Shown piece by piece: positions 45,028 to 57,200 of a stretch of DNA of 64,000 bases. The notes beneath the pieces are model-generated. The model made no database searches. It was not told the origin of the DNA and saw only the letters and a program-made list of their open reading frames with translations. The number at the start of each line of letters is the position of its first letter. The first letter of the stretch is position 1. Location of the stretch: the NCBI GenBank assembly GCA_032622095.1, contig CP136065.1, positions 18,092,134 to 18,156,133 of the forward strand, read 5' to 3'. This stretch comes from Siphonodentalium dalli (taxonomy: Eukaryota; Mollusca; Scaphopoda; Gadilida; Siphonodentaliidae). Made by a program: the position numbers and the translations under genes.

Positions 45028-45922
45028 CAGGGTTGGCTGATTTAAATCAAGCGATTTAAATCATTGATTTAAATCAAGATTTAAATCAATGATTTTTTTC
45101 AAAAAAATCATTGATTTAAATCAAAATTTTTGAAATGATTGCAAAAAGTCAAGAACTTGCAATATCTAACAAGGTTTTTGTAAACTATAACATGATTATG
45201 ATTAAACAATATACAACATTGGATAATAGATATCAAATTGTGCAGTAATTGTCAACCCTATAGAAACTACAGGCATGCTGCATGGTACCGTGATTACTGC
45301 TCCAGCAATGGCCTGTTCAGCTTAACATTGTTAGTATTATTTGAAACTACAATCAGATTCAGCATTAAACTATTGAATTTCCTTTCCTTTTCTGATTGCT
45401 GTACATGTAATTGGCAACCGAGTAATTCTACCATATACTCTGCCAACTACCGGTACTCTAGTTGTCTAATGTCTATACTTGATATATGGTGTGATTATGC
45501 CCTCAAGTCATTGAGGAGCAAACGCGATTGATAATATATTCAGTTTTCAGCTAAAATTTACTAAATTTATGAGTAAATCTTTAAGCACAGGTCTACATGA
45601 CAACATTGGAACTCATATGGACCTAAGTGTATGCATTATTAAAGTACATGATCACTATATCAGTACTGCCATGATATTTGTGTTTGATAGGTATACAAAA
45701 AAATAATAAATAATAATAGAATTCGGATTAATCCAGTCTTGGATATAATAAGCAACACCTTTTAGAATCTTCATGTATCAAAGACATTGCACAATTGCAT
45801 ATTTTCATAACAATTAGGAAAAAAATCAAAAAAATCGATTTAAATCAAATAAATCTGATTTAAATCAAATAAATCGATTTTTTTGATTTATTTAAAAAAA
45901 ATCAAAAAAATCACCAACCCTG
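45028..45922. mobile_element. hAT-like non-autonomous transposon with GATTTAAATC repeats
   Basis: The termini are CAGGGTTGGCTGATTT and the complement of CAGGGTTGGTGATTT. A perfect 8-bp target duplication, ATACCCGG, flanks it (45020-45027 and 45923-45930). Both subterminal regions are packed with ATTTAAATCAA palindromic words. The frame 45238-45531 starts with GTG, has no transposase motif and is not a gene. Confidence 0.88.
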
Positions 45923-45930
45923 ATACCCGG

Positions 45931-46380
45931 GCCAACTCGCCCCTGAAAGCTGGGGCGAGTGGGCCCGGATCCATTCCAGACACGCGAGTAGTACCGGTAC
46001 CCTACTACTTAGGAAAGACACGGAGGTTGACCACTGGAAATCCCTGTGACGTCCCGCAATTCATAAGACGGGTGTAATTGCATCCTGTAATATAATCACA
46101 AGTTGGATGTTTCTCAAACAAAATGTCATAATGGGACATAAATGTACACCTACTTGTCTGTTTACATGTAGTCACACTTTCACATGCCCATAATTGAATT
46201 GAAACAGAAAAGGATCAACATAAACCTTCAAATTGTTCAATATTGAATCAACGATTACAGTCATCATAATCATTTTGATAAGAGGGACGAGTGCACATTT
46301 TAGCACCTGTGAATTGAAAATTGCGAGTGTGAATGGGTGCGAGAGCAATCGCTCCCGTCTCCTGGGAAGGACTGATATAC
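45931..46380. other. spacer
   Basis: It contains the short inverted pair ggccaactcgcccc / ctggggcgagtgggccc (45929-45965). No supported gene. Confidence 0.35.
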
Positions 46381-46602
46381 CCTGTGCCAATGCATTCTCT
46401 TATATATGTGAGACTCCCATAGGGAGTCTCACATATATATAAGAGAATACATTGGCCTAACAATATTTACCTTGACCTTGTAAGCCAGTGCATTCTCTTA
46501 TATATGCAAGGCTCCCTATGAGAGACTCACATATATAAGTGAATGCACTGGTACAGGATCTTTAATGCTGCACCAGCGCAGCTCCCGTCATGAAAGGGTT
46601 AA
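46381..46602. mobile_element. hairpin-bearing TTAA element, variant family
   Basis: Hairpins lie at 46387-46455 and 46485-46551, and the right terminus is ...GACGGGAGCTG complement then AAAGGGTTAA (to 46602). The left terminus is not recognisable. The inner stem of the first hairpin differs from the common form but is still self-complementary (gtgagactccc ATA gggagtctcac). Confidence 0.7.
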
Positions 46603-47257
46603 TAACAACACAATAAGAACAATATTTCTACGAGACTAATGATGCAAATTTATAGATACAAAAAATTAAAGACAGACCTTATGATGATCTTGTCACATTT
46701 TAATTGTGTCACTGATTGGCAATTTGCAGATTCCATGTTTTTTACTAAGCTCTATCTAGGATGACTTTTGAATAGCTTAGACTGTAGATCATTTTATGAA
46801 CTTAAATCTCTACTCTGAAATTCTGAATTAAATTCTGTGTGCTAAGTATGTGTAACAATTCAATCATTCTGGATGGAAATGTTTTAGTGACAAATTTACC
46901 GTTTGGGATTTATAGAGAACTAGTGTTTATGTTGACATAGTCTATGTCCAATCTCTGTCCAACTATAGTGAATAAACTGATGTAAAAACAAACTGCCAAT
47001 GATGTAATCTCAGTAACTGTGAATTCTCAATTGTACACCAAAGATACGAAACAAACTTAGCAATATCTAATCAGTCACCTGTTATTGTCGGGGTGAAATA
47101 GTTATCCTAAAAAAAAGACAACTAATTATGCCAGCACCTTATACAATGGTATGAAAACACTGACCTGACGTGCATGCTTTTCTGTTTCCGTACTTAAAAA
47201 TGGATGTGCTTGGTTGCTTACGGACTCAAAATCGTGTTTGGAATGGAGAGGTTCGAA
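46603..47257. other. spacer, nothing recognised
   Basis: No supported feature. Confidence 0.3.
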
Positions 47258-47260
47258 TTA

Positions 47261-47529
47261 AGCTGCTTTCACAGACCTGCGGCTGATGCATGCGTCTGAT
47301 GCATGCAGCTATCAGGTTATAGACGCAACATTTAAAACCATACATATATCACTGGGGTTGTGGCTGACACAGTTAAATGCCAACGATTTCAAAACTTTTT
47401 GAAATCGGATGCGTTTAACTGCATCAGCTGCATCCCCAGATACATGTATATGTATGGTTTGAAATGTTGCACCTAGCCCAACAGCCCCATGCATTGGCCG
47501 CATATAGCCACAAGTCTGTGAAAGCAGCT
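47261..47529. mobile_element. Harbinger-like foldback MITE with TTA duplication
   Basis: The ends AGCTGCTTTCACAGAC and GTCTGTGAAAGCAGCT are perfect inverses, with TTA on both sides (47258-47260 and 47530-47532). A TWA duplication is the PIF/Harbinger mark. Inner arms also pair (aaaccatacatata / tatatgtatggttt; gcatcagctgcatcc region). The same terminus occurs at 58698-60167. Confidence 0.82.
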
Positions 47530-47532
47530 TTA

Positions 47533-48141
47533 CAGGGATAATTTTATAGTGAGAATATACTTGGATCACATTCAGTATGGAGATTGATTCGGTTTTTGAG
47601 ATGTTTTATTGTACACTTGTGTATGATCATACTATGATGGCATCCATTCATTTTCACACAATGGAGAATAGAGTCAACTATTTCAATTGAGTGCATTCTA
47701 TTATAATCCTTATTCAAACTTTTTCGTTTGCATATTTCAGATATCAGCTGCAAGACATAAAACAGTTATTGTATTTAGTTTAAAGATGAAAGAACTATGT
47801 TGCTGCTAAGGTGCATGAAGTAAAATGTGATTGTGCAGTCTGAATTCCCATTCAGGCATTCACTAGTTTCAATTATACTCAACACGATATAGTTACGGTA
47901 CATCTTGCTGCATGATGGATCTTACTGACTACCGGTACTAGGTTGTTATTGCTTCTTGGTTTTGGCGGAACCAGTAAACTTCAATCTAATTACTAGTACA
48001 CAGCCATACAGATTTTTTTAATAGAGAACATTATTCCAAGGTTGATCTTTTAAAATATTCCTTGGAGTTGTCTTCCGTGACATAGGGCTGCAGTCTCATT
48101 TGGAAATTGGAAAATATATACTGTTACCTGTGACTGTCAAG
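47533..48141. other. 5' flank and untranslated region of the NudE gene
   Basis: Precedes the NudE start codon. No TATA box or CpG-rich core is obvious; the 5' untranslated region probably includes 48061-48141. The transcription start cannot be placed. Confidence 0.35.
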
Positions 48142-48221
48142 ATGGCTGATCCAAAATCATTCTCTTCACCTCAAGCAGAAACAAAGTACTGGAAGAATCT
48201 CGCTTTATCTCTTAGAAAAGA
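48142..48221 (+). CDS. NDE1/NDEL1-like: NudE exon 1 (coding part)
   Basis: Encodes 26 residues plus GA of the next codon, beginning [20 protein letters not shown]. Donor A|GTAAGT is near consensus. The YWK(N/E)L word is the family's conserved start of the coiled coil. Confidence 0.93.
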
Positions 48222-51200
48222 GTAAGTTTAATATTCAAACCCTGTTTTTGTCAAGTGTACAGTTGTATCTAGTAAAAATTGGATATTAACCCTTTGACGA
48301 CGGGAGCTTCCTGAATTTTTGCGAAAACCCTTTGCCAATGCATTCTCTTATACATGTGAGTCGACCATAGGTCGCCTTGCATATATAAGAGAATGCATTG
48401 GCCAAACAAATTTGAAATTATTTTTTATAAATGTAAGAAAAAATGAAAAAAATGATAAAGACTGTAAGAAAATGTTAAAAAAAAAATGATAAAATTCTTG
48501 TAAATTTTCAAAGAATGAAAGAAAAAATTATAAAATATAAAAAAATTCCGTCATTTCTGATCAATTTAAAAAAAACTAGACACATACTCTCAGGTGCCTA
48601 ATAATAGTGTCAGCACGATTATTAATTTTGGAGAATATTTCCAATGATCACTATTATTTGGCATTGAGACATAGAGTGAAATTGCCATCACTATTATTAT
48701 TTTCAGCATAAATCACCATCCATCACTATTATTAGGCCATCACGATTATTAGGCACCTGAGAGTATATCAACCAGCATGGGAACCTGTGCACCTGTGATT
48801 TTCAGTTCGGTCGAACTCATTTTGGCAGAGTTATTGCCCTTTTTCAACATAGAATCATACATCCTGGGACACATCGTTTGTCCGAGCCTGTATTCCGTCA
48901 TATTCCAGTCAATTTTTAAAAACTTGGCACAGATGTCAACCACATGGGAAATTGTTCACCTGCTATTTTGAGTTCAGTCAGAGACATTTTGGCGGAGTTA
49001 TTACTATTTTTGACATAGAAATGTCCTTTGTTTTTTTATTTTAGAGTTATTGCCCCTTTATCAACACATTGAAGATGTGCAACATATTTAAGTGAATAAT
49101 AATTATGCACTTTGTATTATATTGGTGTAATCAATTCTTCCTACAGTTTGTAATATAGGGATCTCAAACCCATAGATCCTTCAAACCTGCCACCTTCATC
49201 GGGGACATTTTGGTCAGCGATGTTTTATTAAAATTAGCAACATACTAATGGAAATAAAAAACCATAATACAGTAATGCCCTAAATAATCGACTCCTTAAC
49301 CACAGCAGAATTATGGGTAATTTTGCAGGATTTTGTCGGAAATATGGCTTGTTGCTATTCATCGGAAAGCTCTCACTGTACATGTATAATTTAATATCGA
49401 TTGCAGGCTGGTCTCTTCTAAAGAGGAAATGGAAGAGTTTGAAACGAGCAGTCGTGAGCTCGAAGCAGAATTGGAAGCACAAATTGTACAGTTAGAGAAG
49501 AGAAATAAAGAATTGTTGACGAGCAATGAAAAGATGCAGAGTGATACTTCACAGTTGAGGGTATGCATTTTCTTAACCTTTTCTATACTAAATGGATTCT
49601 CCCATTCAGTTATAAAAGTATACAATGGTATTGACTATTAATCATTTGGAGGGGTTTTCAGGAAAATAAGCAGACAACAGATACTAGTAACACCTCCCGT
49701 ACAAGTTCAGCAGGAGTCCTATTTATTGGAGGGAAATGTTCAAATAATAAGGAGCCATTAAGGACTTATTAGCTGAACATTTCCTAAGGGGTAACTACTC
49801 ATCAATGAGTAATAATAGTATAGAAAAGGTTAATGGACCAGGATAATTTGACCCCCAATTTATGTATATGTAATTTTGGAAGGATATCAAAACATACTTG
49901 ATTTGATTACGAACAAACTAATTGTTGATACAATTCTGAATAACACCTTCTTTTTTATAATTTGGCATGTGATCTTAATGCAAAACAAATGACTGAAGTG
50001 TTAATTTCTATAAAAAAATTCAAGTCTTTCCTATAAATATAAAATCTGTATAAAGGTATTTCGCATATTAATAGATCTATATTGATACCATGGGGGGGGG
50101 GGGGTAATCTTGGTTATCTTCCCTTCCTGCCATGATCTTCTCCCCCCCACCTGTTTACCTTCAGATATAGAGGATATTTACTCTTACATGTATGTGATTG
50201 TTTACTAGTGCTATGTGACTTGGAATAACTATCAACGGTGACAAGGAAGCATGGGGGTATTCAGGAATCAGCTTAACCATCCGTCTGTCTGTTGATCCAT
50301 GTAACTTTGTCCAAAGCTTGTAATTGAGTAATATTTTTACCCCCATTACAGTTTAATATGGAGAGGGGGGTATATAGGAATCAGCTAGGAATGGAATTAT
50401 ACCCCTTTTCGACAACACTCAAATCAGTATGCCAGTCTGTCCATCTATGTGTATGTCTGACTTATCTTTCCAGAGCATGAGTGCTTAAAATATTCCTGCC
50501 ACTAGCTGCCATGGCAGAGGGGGGCGGGGGAAGTATCCTTAACATGACAGCCCACCTCTAGTTTTGTTTGTTAATTTTTTTAAAAACTTGGCTCTGATTC
50601 TTACCACCATGGGAACATGCGCACCTGTGGTTATGAGCTTTGTCGTCTTTTCATTAGTTGAAGCCTGTGAACCTGCTATTGTGACATTAGTCGGAATCAT
50701 TTGAAAAGAGCTATTTTTCATTTTTGGAATACAAATATGTTGTTATATTTAGTGTAGCCCTATTACATCCTTTGTCCCACCTCTCATTTTGATATACACT
50801 TGCAGGAAAAGGTAGAATATATCAATGCATCGACACATAAACGGATAAATGAGCTAGAAGAAGAGGTTAGTGAGGTGTCGTCAGTCGCTGAACAATACAC
50901 CAAATATATACAGAAATTAGAGCAAGCAAATGACGACCTGGAGAGGACCAAAAGGTGAGAATATCATATCAGTGAGTTAGTTCTGCTGAGGGTGGGGGGG
51001 ATTGGCCTATCATCGGCTGCTAAACAATACACTAATTAAATACAGAAGCTAGAGCGAGCAGATAATGACATGGACAGGGCAAAAAGGTGAGAATATCATA
51101 TCAGTCAATTTGTTCTGCTGAGGGTGGGGGGATTGGGCTATCATTGGTTGCTAAACAATACACTAATTAAATACAGAAGCTAGAGCGAGCAGATAATGAC

Positions 51201-54200
51201 ATGGACAGGGCAAAAAGGTGAGAATATCATATCAGTCAATTTGTTCTGCTGAGGGTGGGGGGATTGGGCTATCATTGGTTGCTAAACAATACACTAATTA
51301 AATACAGAAGCTAGAGCGAGCAGATAATGACATGGACAGGGCAAAAAGGTGAGAATATCATATCAGTCAATTTGTTCTGCTGAGGGTGGGGGGATTGGGC
51401 TATCATTGGTTGCTAAACAATACACTAATTAAATACAGAAGCTAGAGATAGCAGATGATGTCATGGACAGGGCAAAAAGGTGAGAATATCATATCAGTCA
51501 ATTTGTTCTGCTGAGGGTGGGGGGATTGGCCTATCATCGGCTGCTAAACAATACACTAATTAAATACAGAAGCTAGAGCGAGCAGATGATGTCATGGACA
51601 GTGCCTAAAGGTGAGAATATCATATCAGTCAATTTGTTCTGCTGAGGGTGGGGGGATTGGGCTATCATTGGTTGCTAAACAATACACTAATTAAATACAG
51701 AAGCTAGAGCGAGCAGATAATGACATGGACAGGGCAAAAAGGTGAGAATATCATATCAGTCAATTTGTTCTGCTGAGGGTGGGGGGATTGGGCTATCATT
51801 GGTTGCTAAACAATACACTAATTAAATACAGAAGCTAGAGATAGCAGATGATGTCATGGACAGTGCCTAAAGGTGAGAATATCATATCAGTCAATTTGTT
51901 CTGCTGAGGGTGGGGGGATTGGGCTATCATTGGTTGCTAAACAATACACTAATTAAATACAGAAGCTAGAGATAGCAGATGATGTCATGGACAGTGCCTA
52001 AAGGTGAGAATATAGCAATCAGTTCTGCTTGGGGGAGGGGAGGGTTGTTGGGTGGTCGATGGGATTGAGTCAGTGAGGTGTTAACAGTTGCTGAACTATT
52101 AACAAAATATATTCAGTAGCTAGAGCAAGTAGGGCCCTTCGAACCGTTCGAGGTTCGGTTCGGTTCGAAACCGCTGTGATGATTCGGTCCGGTTCGAAAC
52201 CTTAGACGGGATTCGTTTATATCGAACCTTTTCTTTAGTCCCGCAAAATGGGCAAATTTTGCGTACTGGGAATTGTTTATTGATTATATACCGTATATTA
52301 ATTGGTTTACATACAACTGTGTGATACTATGATTTTATGTTTACATTGGACATAATTACTTTGATCATTACTCGGGCGGGGTAACTGGGTGATATTTCAT
52401 TGAACGGGTCTTTTGGCATAACTTTATTCCGCTCCCGCTAAACGGTCCAGTCGGACATGTCAAATTCGTGATAATTAATTAGTAAAACTATAACATTTCT
52501 ATCTCAGTCAAAGTTCTACCTCGTCAAAGTTTGTTTTATTCTCCATATAACTTTACTAATAGACATAATTATACCTAACAAACGAGACAATAAGTTATGA
52601 TTATTGATGAATACAGATCGAACAAAGCTTTTTTGAATTCCGTAAACTGGCTGAAAGTGAATAGGTATTTCCGGCAGCCTTCTGTGTCAACAATTGGAGT
52701 CAACCAATCACAGTGAGGAGAAGGTGTGGCCACTGTTTATCAGCATAAATGATTGACATGATTATGTAACCCGATGTGCTTTGTCTTGTGACACTTAATT
52801 GCTACAACGCGACGTCGGCACGCTTTGATCTTTGTCATGTGTTGTCGCAGTTACAGATTGACGAGTCTGTTAATAGTTACCGAGTTATGCCACGTGGCGC
52901 GTTCATGCTGTCAGTGTGTTAGGAGTTCAATGCGTCGTTTATCGCGTTGTTTACATTGTACATATGTACTACTGGAAGCTTGACCGATGATTCAATCAGA
53001 CATCTGTCTCACTTACTGTTAGAATAAGTCATAAGTTATGATTTTTCATGAGTGATGCTCAGTGAGCGGACGCGGGTATATACGGAGAATGATAATCGGA
53101 TATTTGTTTTAATCGGGGTTATGTAATATAATGTATGGACATAAACGGAACATAAAATCAACGTTTTATCGGATTGTCATTCATCTCCAATATAAAATAA
53201 TTCTTCAACATGTAATTATCTTATATCGTATACGATAAATTTGTATATAACACGTTGATTGTACTATTATAATGATTCACATACGTTCTAACTGGCTACT
53301 AGTATTATGAGTACGTCGCTTGGACTCTCTTCAATGACACGGTCGGTAATTGGGTTCGAGGTTCGAGATTCGGTTCGATTCGAAACCAAGACGATGATTC
53401 GGTTTCAAGGTTCGGTTCGACCTAAATTATAAGGTTCGCAGGGCCCTAAGAGCAAGCCAGTAATGATAAGAGGACTAAACAGAGAATAAAAGACGAGTCA
53501 GTTGTGCTGAGGGGTGTGTTGGGGGGTTGCCCAGTCAGTAAGGTACTTCACAGATTTGTTCATCATGATGGCAAAGTTTGCTCGATTTCCGGGAAGCAAA
53601 GGGAGGGAAACAGATCGTGTTGAAACGAATACAAATGGTATTCCAAAATTCGTTCGTAGTATTCAAATATTCGTGTTGATTTCCTCAAACATGAGTATAG
53701 CATGTATTGGAGCATGTATTAGCAGTCCCCGAAATTGGCCACCGCAATAAGCAATGCTGTGAGAAATGCCATGGCAACATATGGCATCTAACATGCCACT
53801 GCATTAAATTTGCTGTCGAACATGTTTCCTAATTTTGAGGGCTGTATTACAATGATCAGAACCAGAATTACAAATGGTATAATTACAACACATATACATA
53901 TTAAAAGGATTCATGTTTTTAAGAATGAAAAGAAGAAAAAAACAGAATCTCATTTGATTAAATCAAGATTACTGATCATAGACTGATAGAGTTGTCTCTC
54001 TTAGTTGTATTTCTGGTTATCATACAAGCTGCTCCAGTTATAAATGTCTGCCCATGTGAACAGTCCAACGAGACAATTGTTTTTTCTCGATGGATAATGA
54101 ACGATCATGGTCATGTCTTCATCGCGATTTCAATGCAATGAGTAAGCATGCACACTGTATGTGCACACATGCGGAACGTGACTTATGAGTAGGACGTCAT

Positions 54201-57200
54201 GATGACCGCATGCTTGTTACATTCTGAATGCCTTATTTGCACCTCAAGCGACATGTTCTGACAGGAAAGAGTGATGTATGCATGACTTACTACTCACTTT
54301 AGGGTGAACAAATATTTAAATACAATTTTGATATTCGAATACTGCAATTTACAAAAATTATTCGATTCAGCACACATAAGAGTTATTTCCAATGAGTGTA
54401 TCTGGGCTAGTTTGTATGTTGTCTACCGAGTGTCAGTGATTTCTACATGCAGTGTAGTGATTCCGCATTGAAACTAACCTGCTGCACGGTCTTTCCTCCA
54501 CCAATAAACCTAACAATGTCATGATATGGACAAGCGTTTGAATCGACAACAAGCCCCCAACAAACTAAACCAGTTTTTGTAATTCTGCGTATGATCATGA
54601 ATAACAAGATGAGAATTATTTTTTTGAAAAGATATATATAAAATGTACGAGCTATTAACGATCAGTTAAACTGATCAGTAGCCTAATGTTTTGTGCTCCG
54701 TGGCATAAACATGTAACCTCTGGTCCTAAGAAACAACATACCTGATAAGTAAATAACTATGGAAGAATGGTGGTGGTATGGGGTGAGAAGTTACATTGCC
54801 AGCGGTTTGTCATTCTCATGTTTACTTTAATTTGCCCATTTCCAGGACTTCCTCTCTAATTGAGTTTCCTGTTGTTTCTCTCAAATATTAACTTATGTTA
54901 AGCCCTGGAACCCAAACATATATATGGAAATTTTTCTATGGATGTATGTTATGTCAATGGAAATGCTTGGGAAACGTTGCTTATTACTTTTCTCAATTTT
55001 AAGGCAAAAGGGTGTTTCTGTTAGAAACAAATATATATTTCTTCAACTTAAAGAATTTTGTGTGAAAATAAACCACATACCGGTATGTTAATTTCAGGGC
55101 AACTGTAGCATCTTTAGAAGATTTTGAACACAGGCTGAATATGGTATGGATTTATTATTTAGTTATATTTAGTTATTTTTCATTGCCATTCTTGTCATTC
55201 AAGTATCGATAAGATGAAAAGTTGGTAATACTGATTATGATATCATTTTTATGCACCCATTTAACAAACAAAAACGGCACGTATTATGTTATTCGTCTGT
55301 CCCTTTGTTGGAATTACCCCGGGCGTATTTTGCCTGAGCTATTCTCTGGTTAATATTTCTTAAAGGTCAATTATATTTGCCAAGCTCTTTATTCTATATA
55401 TCTTTACATCTGTACCTTCTGAATAGTTTACCTTATATATCCTTTTTTGTTGGCATCTTTTTGAACAGATTGCAAATGGAGATGTGTGATAAATAGAGGA
55501 TATCTAGTGTTTTTGAGTGGATAACTTGTCAAATTTTGAAACAAATCAAGTTTAATGATATATATATAATCATAATTATAATCATAATAATATATAATTA
55601 TAAAAGTTATAACTTTTGAAATAAATTTTCAAAATTCTTGCCGCACATTGTTACACGTTCGTGAAACTGTCTCGTGCGCTAAGGCTAGTATGAAAGTGAA
55701 AATATCCCACTGTGAAAGATAGCATAAATAAGCTAACTGCAATTTTTCTTTCATCCATTGGTGAGAGTATAATAAATATTCTCATTCGCTTATTATTATA
55801 GTAATCCTCATTTGGTCATTCTCGCATGGTTAGAGTATAATAGATATTCTTATGTGCTTATTATAGTAATGCTCATTTGGTCATTCTCACATGGTTAGAG
55901 TACCCAGTTTCGCTGAAATTGGTACTCACCATATTGAATGTGTCAGCATTCATTTGAAATATTTGTTATCCATCTGGAAAATTCTATTTAACATTTAACT
56001 ATCTCTTCTGCTTATATTCCATACTTTCTAAAATTATTAATCCACCACGAACATCTGAATTAATTTTATGTGGCTAAACTGTTAGTTAACATCTGAGGCA
56101 GTGTCTGAGGAAATATTTTATGTCATGTGTATTTCTATTTACTCTCTTTGTAAATATTTAGGCCATAGAGAAGAATGCAATATTAGAGAATGAGTTAGAT
56201 GAAAAAGATGGTCTGGCTGTAACTGTACAGCGGCTCAAAGATGAGGCACGAGGTTGGTTCATTACATCAGATAGTGGCTGATATAAGAATCTCGTCATGA
56301 GCTTACACAAAGATACTTACAGTAATGCTCTAATTAATCGACCTCTTAACCAAAGCAGAGTTATGGGTAACTTTCAGGATTTAGTCTGAAATATGGCTTG
56401 TTGCCATTCATCGGAAAGCTCTCAGGGAGAGCTTTCCGATGAATGGCAACAAGCCATATTTCCGACTAAATCCTGAAAAGTTACCCATAATTCTGCTTTG
56501 GTTAAGAGGTCGATTAATTAAAGCATTACTGTATATGACTTATTCTGATTGGTCAGTAATCTGTCTTTTCATGGATAATTTGGTGTCATTTTGTGTTACA
56601 ATTTTATAATCGCTGTTTAATAGCACTTTTCTTACTAAATACTCATTGACGAGTAATTCCCTTAGGAAATGTTCCGATATTAAGTTCAACAATCGGGTCA
56701 TAGGCTGTTTGCCACCAATGAAAAGGAATCCTGCTGCTCTTTTATTATCATTTCGCCTATCTGTCGTCTGCTTATATCCCTCCAAATGAAGAATAGACTA
56801 TTCATTCCAATATATATCTTAACCCTTTCTATACTAAATACTCATTGATGAGTTGTTCCATTGGCCTGATTAGGAAGTTCTGTCTGTCATCTGCTTATGT
56901 ATCCTGAACACCCCTTCAGATTAATAATAGATAATTCCAATATATAATTTTACTAGCAGATGTACCCGGCGTTGCACTGGCAAAATTAAAATTGAAACAG
57001 TTACATTAAATTAATACTAAAGAGTATTTATTGTTATGGTATTATTCTAAGGTGAAAAATATGGTGATGTCCCCAGAGGGTGAATTTGATGATGCTGGCC
57101 CACTATGCGGGATAGCATAACTAAATTCACCTTCTGAGGACCTCATTCTGTAAATGATAGGCACACTAAACTAAACTCAGGCTTGCCTATAATGTAAGAA

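Noticed and set aside
45238-45531. 97-codon frame rich in Cys and Ser
   Set aside because: It needs a GTG start, lies wholly in a hAT-like element and shows no motif.
50988-52017. Tandem 131-bp units considered as alternative coding exons
   Set aside because: Each copy has an in-frame TAA and lacks a 3' splice acceptor, so they cannot encode an alternative exon as such.
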